64,000 nucleotides of DNA from Blastococcus sp. TML/M2B (GTDB lineage Bacteria > Actinomycetota > Actinomycetes > Mycobacteriales > Geodermatophilaceae): NCBI RefSeq assembly GCF_016612865.1, contig NZ_JAENZZ010000001.1, positions 124,001 through 188,000 on the forward strand. The letters run 5' to 3'. The position numbers were made by a program, and so were the translations under genes. This document shows, one piece after another, positions 56,442 through 64,000 of this stretch (positions within the stretch are counted from its first letter, which is position 1; each line of letters starts with the position of its first letter). Under the pieces are notes generated by a model. The model was not told the origin of the DNA. It searched no databases and worked only from the letters and a program-made list of their open reading frames with translations.

Positions 56442-57709
56442 AGCCGGTCCACCGCCTCGCTGCGCACCCGGTTGCGGGTGTCGAGGACGTGGTCGGCGTG
56501 CCGTTCCAGCAGCTCCCACGGCAGGTCGTCGTGGTCGGTGAGCACGATGACCAGGTCCGCGGCCGCGACCTCCTCCGGGGTGCACGCCACCAGCTCCAGG
56601 CCCGCCGGCAGGTGCGCCCGGTCGACCAGCGGGTCGACCCCGCGCACCCGGGCGCCCAGCCCCAGCAGGCGGCGGGCCACCTCCAGGGCCGGTGACTGCC
56701 GCGCGTCACCGCTGTTGCGCTTGTAGGCGAGCCCCACGAGGAGCACCGAGCTGTCCTTCACCGACCGGGCCCGCAGGTTGAGGTGCTCACCGGCCCGGGC
56801 GACGACGTAGTCCGGCATGTGGTCGTTGATGTCGTTGGCCGTCTCGATGAACCGGAAGTTCTGGTTCAGCGAGCGGCGGACCTGCCACGACAGGTACGAG
56901 GGGTCGATCGGCAGGCAGTGGCCGCCCACCCCGGGGCCGGGGCGGAAGGGCATGAACCCGAACGGCTTGGTGGCGGCCGCATCGATGACCGACCAGACGT
57001 CGATCCCCAGGCCGTGGCAGACCATGGCCAGCTCGTTGACCAGCGCGATGTTGACGTGCCGGAACGTGTTTTCCAGCAGCTTGGTGAGCTCGGCCTCCCG
57101 GATGCCCGCCACGGGGACGACGCGGTCGACCAGCCCGCCGTAGAACTGCGCCACCGCCTTGGTGGAGAGCTCGTCGACGCCCGAGACGATCTTGGGGGTG
57201 TTCCGGAAGTTCCAGACCGGGTTGGACGGGTCGATCCGCTCCGGGCTGTAGCCGACGCGGTAGTCCTGCCCCGCCCGCAGCGGGCTGCCGGCCTCGAGCA
57301 GCGGGATGAGGACGCTCTCCGTCGTCCCCGGGTACGTGGTCGACTCCAGGACGACGCAGCACCCGGTGGTGACGTGCGGCGCCAGCATGGTGGCCGCCGA
57401 CTCCACGAACCGCAGGTCCGGTGCGCCGTCGCGCAGCGGCGTCGGGACCGTGATGACGGCGACGTCGAAGCCGGCGAGGTCGGTCACGGACCGGGTGGGC
57501 CGGAACCGGCCCGTGGCGAGCGCGGCGGCGATCTCCTCGTCGGAGACGTCGTCGATGTAGGTGCGGCCCGTGCGCAGCCGGTCGACGCGGGCCTCGTCCA
57601 CGTCGAAGCCGACCACCTCGAACCCGACCTCGAGCGCGCGCATGGTCAGGGGCAGCCCGACGTAGCCCTGCCCCATCACCACCAGGCGTCGTCCACCGGC
57701 ACTGCTCAT
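56438..57709 (-). CDS. nucleotide-sugar dehydrogenase (UDP-ManNAc/UDP-GlcNAc dehydrogenase type)
   Basis: A 423-residue enzyme: VVMGQGYVGLPL for NAD, the STTYPGTTE block, YSPERIDPSN, ENTFRHVNIALVNELAMVC and the catalytic Cys in GVGGHCLPIDPSYLSW, which is the pattern of WecC/TviB-type dehydrogenases rather than UDP-glucose dehydrogenase. It makes an amino-sugar uronate for the second polysaccharide. ATG 57709 has AGGAG six bases upstream, the strongest ribosome binding site in this cluster. It heads a minus-strand operon of four coupled or nearly touching genes down to 52204 and is divergent from the beta-helix lipoprotein gene. Confidence 0.88.
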   Translation of the reverse strand: MSSAGGRRLVVMGQGYVGLPLTMRALEVGFEVVGFDVDEARVDRLRTGRTYIDDVSDEEIAAALATGRFRPTRSVTDLAGFDVAVITVPTPLRDGAPDLRFVESAATMLAPHVTTGCCVVLESTTYPGTTESVLIPLLEAGSPLRAGQDYRVGYSPERIDPSNPVWNFRNTPKIVSGVDELSTKAVAQFYGGLVDRVVPVAGIREAELTKLLENTFRHVNIALVNELAMVCHGLGIDVWSVIDAAATKPFGFMPFRPGPGVGGHCLPIDPSYLSWQVRRSLNQNFRFIETANDINDHMPDYVVARAGEHLNLRARSVKDSSVLLVGLAYKRNSGDARQSPALEVARRLLGLGARVRGVDPLVDRAHLPAGLELVACTPEEVAAADLVIVLTDHDDLPWELLERHADHVLDTRNRVRSEAVDRL

Positions 57710-57795
57710 CAACTGCTCCTCGGGGTGGCCGGAGTGGAGGGCGGGAGGGCTTCCCGCCCGTACGATGTGGAACCCGCGTCCCACGGGGGAGAGGG

Positions 57796-58851
57796 GTGGT
57801 CGTGCTGCCGCGCCGAGGAGCCCCGCCCCTGGTCCTGGCCGGCGTCGCGGCGCTGCTGCTGACCGCCTGCACCTCCGGGGCCGAGCCCGAGGCGGCCGCC
57901 CCGACCGGCCCGGACGGGTGCACGGTCTCGGCCGGCACGGCGGCCGGAGCCCAGCTGGCGCTCGACGAGGCGCAGGGCGGCTCGACGGTCTGCGTCACGG
58001 CGGACCTGCTCGACGCCGACCTGCGGCTCGAGCGCTCGGGCACCGAGGACGCGCCGATCCGGCTGCTCGGCGACGGCGCGACGGTGCGGTCCCTGACGGT
58101 GGAGGACGAGGAGCACGTCGTCGTCGAGGGCTTCGTCGTCGTCGACGGCGACGGCATCGTGCTGAGCGGCCGTTCCCTGGTGGTCCGCGGCAACGAGGTG
58201 CGCGGAGCCGAGCTGGACGGGATCAGCTGCGAGCGCCCCTGCGCCGACGTGACGGTCGAGGGGAACACCGTGGAGGGCACCGACGGGTCGGGCATCCTCG
58301 TCGAGGGCGAGCGGATCACCGTGGAGGGCAACACGGTGAGCGGGTCGGTGCGGCGGGAGTCCGGGGACGCCGACGGCATCCGCTTCTTCGGCACCGGGAT
58401 CCGGATCCTGGGCAACACCGTGCAGGACATCAAGGACGACGGGTACGCCGATCCGCCGCACACCGACTGCTTCCAGACCTACGACAACAGCCGCCCGCCC
58501 ACCGTGGGGGCGCTGATCGCCGGCAACGTCTGCCGCAACGTCGACCACCAGTGCCTCATCGCCACGGCGGAGGAGGCCGGCACCGCCGGGGAGGTGGGGC
58601 GGTCGCGGGACATCGAGTTCACCGGCAACGTGTGCGACGTCGAGGGCTCCCAGGCGGTGCTCGTCCAGTGGATCCCGGGCGTCGTCGTGCGGGGCAACAC
58701 CCTGACCGGCCCGGCGCTCGACCGCGGCGCGATCTTCCTCGACGGGTCGACCGGCGCGGAGTTCTCCGACAACGAGGTGCCTGCCGGCCTGGTGCCCTAC
58801 CAGCTCGACGAGGAGTCCGAGGACGGGTTCAGCACCGACGAGCCGGGCTGA
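57796..58851 (+). CDS. lipoprotein with right-handed beta-helix fold
   Basis: A signal peptide ending in the lipobox LLLTAC anchors a protein of about 350 residues. The mature part is a series of short beta strands with repeating GN-V or GNTV turns (VVRGNEV, VEGNTVEG, VEGNTVSG, ILGNTVQD, GNVCRN, GNVCDV, GNTLTG), the sequence pattern of parallel beta-helix proteins such as pectate-lyase-like enzymes and carbohydrate epimerases. It likely binds or modifies the exported polysaccharide. The start may be GTG 57796 or GTG 57802, both near GGGGGAGAGGGG. It is the only plus-strand gene in cluster II. Confidence 0.75.
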   Translation: MVVLPRRGAPPLVLAGVAALLLTACTSGAEPEAAAPTGPDGCTVSAGTAAGAQLALDEAQGGSTVCVTADLLDADLRLERSGTEDAPIRLLGDGATVRSLTVEDEEHVVVEGFVVVDGDGIVLSGRSLVVRGNEVRGAELDGISCERPCADVTVEGNTVEGTDGSGILVEGERITVEGNTVSGSVRRESGDADGIRFFGTGIRILGNTVQDIKDDGYADPPHTDCFQTYDNSRPPTVGALIAGNVCRNVDHQCLIATAEEAGTAGEVGRSRDIEFTGNVCDVEGSQAVLVQWIPGVVVRGNTLTGPALDRGAIFLDGSTGAEFSDNEVPAGLVPYQLDEESEDGFSTDEPG

Positions 58852-58901
58852 GCCCGGCGGGGTCCTGGTCATCGGCGCAGTCCTCGGCTCGGTCACGGCG
58901 A

Positions 58902-59939
58902 TCAGCAGAAGAACCGGTAGAGGGACGCCCCGGCACGGGCGGCCAGCGGGTCGGGGACGGCCGGGTCGGTGAGGAGGTCGGTGACCAGGCGCAGGGTGTG
59001 CTCGACCTCGGCCGACCGGCCGACAGGCGGCCCGCCCGCGTTGAGCGTGCGGATCCGGCGCTCCTCGCTGCCCCAGTTGCGCTTGTAGGCGCACAGACCG
59101 GGCTGGTCGAGCTCGGACAACCCCCAGTCCAGGGCCCGCAGACCCCGGTCGTGCGCCCACCGCAGCAGCGCCCAGTGCAGGGCGTCGTTGGGCCGCAGGT
59201 GCAGGCTGTCCGCCTCCGACGCCCCGAACTTGTAGTAGACGGTGTCCTGCCAGACCAGGTACACCGCACCGGCCACGGGCCGGCCGTCCACCAGGGCCAG
59301 CCCGGTGCGGATGCCGTCCGCGGGGGCGAACGCCTGCCAGATCCGGTCGAAGAACTCCAGCGGCTGGGCGAGCAGCCGGTACTTCCGCTTGCGCAGCCCT
59401 ACGTGCAGGCGGTGGTACTCGGCCACGGCCTCCCGCTCGGGGCTGAGCACCACCTCGACGCCGGCGCGCTCCGCGGTGGCGATGTTCCGCCGGGTCTGCG
59501 AGCGGACGGCCCGCCGCAGGTCCTCGAGGGGCCGGTCCAGGCAGGTCCGGTGCCAGGCGGCCTCGCCGGTCGCCGTGAACCGCGGATCGGTGACCGCCGG
59601 CGAGCCGTCGAGGCAGCGCAGCGTGAACGGCAGGTCTCCGGCGAACGCGTCGGCGGCCACCTCCGCCCACGCGGCCGCGTCGGCGACGATCGGGTCGGCC
59701 CGGTCCGAGAACGGCAGCGCCAGCCGGCGCCCGCCGCGCAGGTCCTGCACGTCCACCCAGACCGCGCCGCCCACCGCACGCCCGGACCCGTCGACGGCCA
59801 CGCGGGCCGTCGGCTCGAAGCCGTAGGAGGAGCTGACCGCCCCGATCCAGGGCGGGGAGGTGAACAGGCTGCCGCCGCTGCGTGCGAGCTCGGCCCACAG
59901 CGGGTCGGTGCGGGGGTCCACCTGCCGGACGCCGGTCAC
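58902..59939 (-). CDS. GNAT/FemAB-like acyltransferase (Acetyltransf_6 type)
   Basis: A 345-residue protein with the double-GNAT layout of exopolysaccharide-cluster acyltransferases: SPPWIGAVSSSYGFEPTAR near the N-terminus, RSQTRRNIATAERAGVEV in the middle, then LVDGRPVAGAVYLVWQDTVYYKFGAS and NDALHWALLRWAHDRG, the typical Acetyltransf_6 block. It likely transfers an acyl or aminoacyl group to a sugar. GTG 59939 overlaps the stop of the glycosyltransferase upstream (GTGA). It is the last gene of the coupled operon running from the flippase at the window end. Confidence 0.78.
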   Translation of the reverse strand: MTGVRQVDPRTDPLWAELARSGGSLFTSPPWIGAVSSSYGFEPTARVAVDGSGRAVGGAVWVDVQDLRGGRRLALPFSDRADPIVADAAAWAEVAADAFAGDLPFTLRCLDGSPAVTDPRFTATGEAAWHRTCLDRPLEDLRRAVRSQTRRNIATAERAGVEVVLSPEREAVAEYHRLHVGLRKRKYRLLAQPLEFFDRIWQAFAPADGIRTGLALVDGRPVAGAVYLVWQDTVYYKFGASEADSLHLRPNDALHWALLRWAHDRGLRALDWGLSELDQPGLCAYKRNWGSEERRIRTLNAGGPPVGRSAEVEHTLRLVTDLLTDPAVPDPLAARAGASLYRFFC

Positions 59940-60910
59940 GGCAGCAGCTCGAACGGGAGCGGGGTGTCCGACCGCCGGACCCCCGAGGTCAGGGCCTCCA
60001 GCAGGTCCTCGACCGTGAGGTCCTCGGGGGAGCGGTGGACCGCGAGCCCGCGGCGGGCCAGCGAGGTGGCGAGCTGCGTCTGGTGGTCGTCCCCGGCCTC
60101 GCCGAGCGCGGCCGACCGGGCCACCAGCAGCGGGCGGCGGCCGGCGGCCAGCGCGGTGAGCGCCGAACCGACACCGGCGTGGCTGACCACGAGGTCGGCG
60201 CGGGCGACCTGCTCGGCCAGCTCGTCCCCCGGCAGGAAGGGCCGCGCGGCGACGGGGAGGTGGTCGATGGGGGTGCAGCCGGTCTGCCAGAGGACGTCCA
60301 CCGGCCGGCCGGTCGCCCGTGCGAGCTCCCCGTCCGGCGCCAGGAGGGGGGCCAGCCGGTCGACGAGCCGGCCGAACGGGAACTCCGCCGCCGTCCCGAC
60401 CGTGACGACGACGCGCAGGACGTCGCCCGGCGGCCGGGTGCGGCTGTCCGGCTCGTAGCTGTCGAGGACGCTGCCCCGGTAGGCCCAGCGGCGGCCGGCC
60501 CACCCGGCGTGCTGCGTGTAGCGCCGGATGCCCGGCACGTGGTGCAGCACCCGGCCCGTCCGCGACGGGGCGCTCACCCGCGCCGCGCTCTCGATGTAGT
60601 GGCAGGCCACGCCCCGGGCGGCCAGGAAGGGCAGGTACCCCAGTGCGATGCCGGAGCCCGTGGAGACCGCCCGGGTGAACGACCGGGTCCGGAGCAGCCG
60701 ACGGGCCGTGGGGACGCAGCGGGCGACGTCGCCGACCTCGCCCACGCGGACGTAGGGGACGAAGACGGTGTCGCGGCCGGCCAGCAGGGCGCGGCTCTGC
60801 TCGTTCTCGTGCGTGACCCACACGGCCGGCCCCTCCTCGGGCACGCGGGCGGCCAGCGACACCAGCTGCTCGAGGTGGCCGCCCGTGGTGGCGAGGAACA
60901 GCGTGCTCAT
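59936..60910 (-). CDS. Alg14-Alg13-like fused glycosyltransferase
   Basis: A 324-residue GT-B enzyme. The N-terminal half begins LFLATTGGHLEQLVSLAARV and contains VSTGSGIALGY, the Alg14/PssD membrane-acceptor pattern. The C-terminal half contains VVVTVGTAAEFPFGRLVDRL and ARADLVVSHAGVGSALTALA, the Alg13/PssE nucleotide-sugar pattern. In many bacteria and in eukaryotes these halves are separate proteins; here one polypeptide carries both. It probably adds the second sugar after the initiating transferase encoded next to it. ATG 60910 overlaps that gene's stop (ATGA). Confidence 0.82.
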   Translation of the reverse strand: MSTLFLATTGGHLEQLVSLAARVPEEGPAVWVTHENEQSRALLAGRDTVFVPYVRVGEVGDVARCVPTARRLLRTRSFTRAVSTGSGIALGYLPFLAARGVACHYIESAARVSAPSRTGRVLHHVPGIRRYTQHAGWAGRRWAYRGSVLDSYEPDSRTRPPGDVLRVVVTVGTAAEFPFGRLVDRLAPLLAPDGELARATGRPVDVLWQTGCTPIDHLPVAARPFLPGDELAEQVARADLVVSHAGVGSALTALAAGRRPLLVARSAALGEAGDDHQTQLATSLARRGLAVHRSPEDLTVEDLLEALTSGVRRSDTPLPFELLP

Positions 60911-61554
60911 CGGGCGCCGTCCCCGCGGAGCAGCGACGGGACGGTGCGCAGCAGGATGGCCAGGTCGAGCGCCACCGAGCGGTCGCGGAGGTACTCGGCG
61001 TCCGCGCGGAGCATCTCCAGCGTCCCCACCGTGCTGCGGCCGGTCACCTGCCAGAGCCCGGTCAGCCCGGGCCGCACCCGGAAGCGCCCGGCGAACTCCT
61101 CGGGGAACAGCTCGGCCTCCCAGACCAGGCAGGGCCGCGGTCCGACCAGGGACATCTCGCCGCGGAGCACGTTGATCAGCTGGGGCAGCTCGTCGAGGCT
61201 GGTGCGCCGCAGGAAGCGGCCCGACCGCGTCACCCGCGTGTCCTCGGCGAGCTTGGTGCTGCCCTCCCGCGCGGTGTCCTCGCCGCGGAGCTCGGCCGCG
61301 ATGAGCTCGCGGTGTGCGGCGTCGTCGCCACCGACCCGCATCGAGCGGAACTTGTAGAGGGTGAAGGGCCGGCGGCCCAGCCCCACCCGCTGCTGCCGCA
61401 GCAGCGCCGGGCCGGGGCTGTCCAGCCGCACCCAGAGGCCCAGCGCGGTCATCACCGGTGACAGCACCAGGAGGGCCAGCGCCGACACGACGACGTCCAC
61501 GGCTCGCCGGACGACCCGGTCGACGACCGGGTCCGCGCGGTCATCCACGGTCAT
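60907..61554 (-). CDS. initiating sugar transferase (bacterial sugar transferase domain)
   Basis: A 215-residue protein containing only the catalytic domain of polyprenyl sugar-phosphate transferases: one membrane helix (~17-40), [48 protein letters not shown] and [16 protein letters not shown]. It is the small type (PglC/EpsL-like) and would start repeat-unit synthesis for cluster II. The ATG at 61554 lies 14 bases inside the upstream ligase gene. The enzyme at 39732 is the long type of the same family. Confidence 0.88.
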   Translation of the reverse strand: MTVDDRADPVVDRVVRRAVDVVVSALALLVLSPVMTALGLWVRLDSPGPALLRQQRVGLGRRPFTLYKFRSMRVGGDDAAHRELIAAELRGEDTAREGSTKLAEDTRVTRSGRFLRRTSLDELPQLINVLRGEMSLVGPRPCLVWEAELFPEEFAGRFRVRPGLTGLWQVTGRSTVGTLEMLRADAEYLRDRSVALDLAILLRTVPSLLRGDGAR

Positions 61555-62989
61555 GTGCCCTCCCGCTGACGACGGCGAGGCAGATGAAGATCAGTTCGCC
61601 GGCTCCCCGGAGTACGAGGTGGATGTCGATCACCGACAGCACCAGGACCATCCACCAGACGACCCAGAGCGTGGAGCCGTAGGCGCCGGCGACGTCGGGC
61701 CGGGCGGCGCACTCCCGGGCGGACCGCAGCACCCGCACCGACAGCCAGAGGAAGGCGATCAGCAGCGGCACCCCGCCCACCCACAGGAACTGGAGGTAGC
61801 CGTACTCGAGGTAGATCTCGTCCCGCCAGGTCTCCGGGGCCTGCAGGACCGAGTCGGGCGAGACCCCCAGCACCCAGCGCAGGTCCCCGAGCCCGGGCAG
61901 GTAGAAGGTGACCAGGTTGTCCCAGCGGCCCAGCCAGCTGCGGGGCACGCCGTAGCCGTCACCGAACTCCGCGACCCGCGTGACGAAGGCGGGCAGCCCG
62001 AGCAGGACGCCCACGACGGCGACCGGCAGCAGCCGCACGGCGATCCGCCGCAGCGGTGGGTGCAGGACGAGCAGCCCCGCGCCGACGACGACCGCCGACG
62101 CCCAGGTGGAGAACTGCCCGGCGGCCAGCGCACCGGCCAGCAGGGGCAGCGCGGCGAGGACCGTCTCGCGCCGGCCCACCAGCCCCCGCGCGGCCAGCCC
62201 GACCAGCAGCGCCAGCGCGATGACCACGTAGTCGCCGGTGGCGATCGAGGAGGCGAGCGTCGTCGTCCCGCGTTCGGTCAGCTCCACCGGGTCGAGGTTC
62301 GGGTCCATCCAGTTCGTCTCCAGGACGGCGAGGACGGGCCGGAACTGCAGCGTCTGGAGGACCGCGATCACCCCGATGACGGCCGCCGTCCGGATCACCA
62401 GCCGCGCCAGCCGGAGCAGCTGGTCGCCGGTCCGGATCGTGACCCGCACGAGGACGAGCAGGCCGACCAGCTTGACGACGGGGAGCAGGGCGGCGAGGTC
62501 GCTCCCCGTCGGGACGGTGCCCCGCAGCAGCAGCCAGGCCACCGGCCAGAGCGTCGAGAAGAGCACGAAGACCAGGAGGGGGAGGTCCAGGGGGCCGAAC
62601 CGGAACCGCACCTCGTCGCCCCGGACGAAGCGCAGGTAGGCGCCCAGCACGGCGCCGGCGACCAGGAGCGCGAAGAGCGCCTCGTTCGGCCGCAGAAGCG
62701 GGATCAGGCTGCCGCGCTCGATGCCGGCGACGAACGGCAGGGTGGCGACGTACACGTGGACGGCGGCCACCGGCCGCACGGCCACGCCGACGAGCAGGGC
62801 CAGCGCCGCACCGGCCGCGACGGCCTCGAGCGGGCCGACGACCGCGCCGGCCGCGGTGACGGCCACGACCGCGCCGGCGGCCGGCGCGACCAGGGCGACC
62901 GGGGAGCGACCGGGTGAGCGACCCGGCGACCGACCCGACGGCGGCCGGTGCGCGGTCGCGCCGGGAGGCGGCGTGCCGACGGCGGTCAC
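61541..62989 (-). CDS. O-antigen ligase/polymerase-like membrane protein
   Basis: A 482-residue protein with about eleven or twelve membrane helices and a large outside loop (about residues 330-410) carrying YGVPRSWLGRWDNLV and VLGVSPDSVL, matching the Wzy/WaaL layout. A low-complexity N-terminus repeats GRSP. It would polymerise or ligate the repeat units made by cluster II. GTG 62989 overlaps the flippase stop (GTGA). A homologue with the same role in cluster I is at 33042. Confidence 0.75.
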   Translation of the reverse strand: MTAVGTPPPGATAHRPPSGRSPGRSPGRSPVALVAPAAGAVVAVTAAGAVVGPLEAVAAGAALALLVGVAVRPVAAVHVYVATLPFVAGIERGSLIPLLRPNEALFALLVAGAVLGAYLRFVRGDEVRFRFGPLDLPLLVFVLFSTLWPVAWLLLRGTVPTGSDLAALLPVVKLVGLLVLVRVTIRTGDQLLRLARLVIRTAAVIGVIAVLQTLQFRPVLAVLETNWMDPNLDPVELTERGTTTLASSIATGDYVVIALALLVGLAARGLVGRRETVLAALPLLAGALAAGQFSTWASAVVVGAGLLVLHPPLRRIAVRLLPVAVVGVLLGLPAFVTRVAEFGDGYGVPRSWLGRWDNLVTFYLPGLGDLRWVLGVSPDSVLQAPETWRDEIYLEYGYLQFLWVGGVPLLIAFLWLSVRVLRSARECAARPDVAGAYGSTLWVVWWMVLVLSVIDIHLVLRGAGELIFICLAVVSGRAHDRG

Positions 62990-64000
62990 GACGCCGCCCG
63001 CCGTCGGTTCAGCTCGGCCAGGCACACGGCGAAGACCGCCGTGGCGAGCAGCCCCGAGGCGCCGAGGACGGCCACGTCGCGGAGCGCCTCGCCGTCGTCC
63101 TGGCTGAGCAGCCGGCCGCCGGCGAGCACGGGCAGCATGGGCACCGCGGCGAGCACGACCGCCGCGAGGCCGCGGGCGTCGACCGCCGCCGCCGGACGCA
63201 CGAGGCGCCGCACGCGCGCGATCACCGTGGCGGCGGCCCCGGTGTCGGCGATCAGCACGGTCAGGGCCAGACCGAGCAGCCGGGGCGGCCCGGCGGGGAG
63301 GGTGAGCGCGGCACCGGCGCACACCGCGGTGAGCGCGAACGCCACGCACCCGGCGAGCTGCGGACCCCGGACGTCGAGGGAGGCGTACAGGGCCTGCCGC
63401 CCGATCTCGTGCATCCCGGCGGCCAGCTGGGCGACGGCGAGGACGGCGATGCAGGCCGCCAGCGCGCCGATGAGCGCGTTGTCCCACAGGTCGCCGGCGG
63501 CCAGCGTGCCCGCGACCGGGCGGGCGAACGCGACCAGGACGAGCAGCGCCGGCAGGCCGGCGACCACGCCGTACCGGATCGCCTGCCGCCAGGACGCGGC
63601 GTACCCGGACCGGTCACCGGCCGTGGCGGCGGCGGACATCCCGGGCATCACCGCGGTCGTGACCGCCCGGGCGCCCAGGGCCAGCGGCACCGCGTAGACG
63701 GCGAAGGCCATCTGGAACACCAGCGCGCCGCCCGGCATGCTCGCCGCGCAGACCACCAGGAGGAAGAAGGCCCCGGCCGGCAGCGCCGCGACGAGCACGG
63801 AGCCGCGCAGCCGCACGAGGACGGCCCGGATCTCGGGGTCCTCGCGCCAGCCCCGGGCCGGCCGCAGGGAGAGGCCGACCCGGTGGGCGCCGATCACCTG
63901 GAGGCCGGCGTGGGCGGCCACGGCGAGCGTGGCACCGGTGCCCATCAGCAGCACGACCCCGGAGGGGACGTCCCCGACCTCCGCCCCGCGCTGGTGGAGC
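62986..64000 (-). CDS. polysaccharide flippase (MOP superfamily), 5' end outside the window
   Basis: At least 338 residues are visible and the frame is open to the window end. It has about nine hydrophobic helices, with AVYAVPLALGARAVTTAVMPGMSAA and AGMHEIGRQALYASLDVRGPQ typical of Wzx or MurJ-like flippases. It would flip the lipid-linked repeat unit of cluster II. Its stop overlaps the start of the ligase gene. Without the N-terminus the subfamily cannot be fixed. Confidence 0.75.
   Translation of the reverse strand, partial: LHQRGAEVGDVPSGVVLLMGTGATLAVAAHAGLQVIGAHRVGLSLRPARGWREDPEIRAVLVRLRGSVLVAALPAGAFFLLVVCAASMPGGALVFQMAFAVYAVPLALGARAVTTAVMPGMSAAATAGDRSGYAASWRQAIRYGVVAGLPALLVLVAFARPVAGTLAAGDLWDNALIGALAACIAVLAVAQLAAGMHEIGRQALYASLDVRGPQLAGCVAFALTAVCAGAALTLPAGPPRLLGLALTVLIADTGAAATVIARVRRLVRPAAAVDARGLAAVVLAAVPMLPVLAGGRLLSQDDGEALRDVAVLGASGLLATAVFAVCLAELNRRRAAS

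Overview
The window is 64 kb of very GC-rich DNA with tightly packed genes, GTG starts and GTGA or ATGA stop/start overlaps. Together with an NDMA-type (mycofactocin-linked) alcohol dehydrogenase, GpgS, LGFP and LytR-CpsA-Psr proteins this points to an actinobacterium. The strongest taxonomic clue is a formate dehydrogenase whose selenocysteine position is UAG instead of UGA, a code variant I know of from Geodermatophilus and Blastococcus. I infer the family Geodermatophilaceae.

Layout. 1-5.1 kb: the 3' end of a MenB-type crotonase, two convergent TetR regulators, an NDMA-type alcohol dehydrogenase, a HAD phosphatase and a glycerophosphodiester phosphodiesterase. 5.2-9.9 kb: GpgS (glucosyl-3-phosphoglycerate synthase), then a coupled minus-strand operon of metallo-beta-lactamase-fold hydrolase, DedA protein and membrane phosphodiesterase. 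10-14.3 kb: a coupled pair of c-di-GMP proteins with complementary intact and degenerate GGDEF and EAL domains. 14.5-16 kb: an acetyltransferase and three small membrane proteins. 16-21.4 kb: fdhA (UAG = Sec190, with a SECIS-like hairpin), fdhB and an NrfD-type membrane subunit. 22.1-26.9 kb: a polysaccharide synthesis and modification operon (GT2, small membrane protein, GT-C-like protein, CE4 deacetylase) facing a GH18-like protein. At 26.9-27.3 kb lies a decayed partial copy of the NrfD subunit gene.

27.8-44.2 kb is exopolysaccharide cluster I: acyltransferase, glycosyltransferases, a lipoprotein glycoside hydrolase, flippase, O-antigen-ligase-like protein, chain-length protein, initiating sugar-phosphate transferase, LCP ligase and UDP-glucose dehydrogenase. 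From about 27.5 to 39.7 kb the third codon positions are visibly richer in A/T than in the flanks, which suggests acquired DNA. 44.3-50.8 kb holds a membrane protein, the rhamnose genes rfbB and rfbD, a small membrane protein and an unusually long GlmS-like protein. 50.9-64 kb holds an LGFP-repeat secreted protein, an FAD monooxygenase and exopolysaccharide cluster II: FemAB-like transferases, one fused in frame to a methyltransferase, a nucleotide-sugar dehydrogenase, a beta-helix lipoprotein, an Alg14-Alg13-like fused glycosyltransferase, a second initiating transferase, a second ligase-like protein and a second flippase cut by the window end.

Two features run through the whole window. Several intergenic regions end in long species-specific hairpins, in at least four sequence families. 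Six otherwise healthy genes carry a single-base frameshift, which makes residual sequencing indels likely. UGA ends nearly all genes. UAG ends only three intact genes, so UAG works both as an ordinary stop and, in fdhA, as a Sec codon. I saw no sel genes, tRNA, rRNA, CRISPR array or intact insertion sequence.
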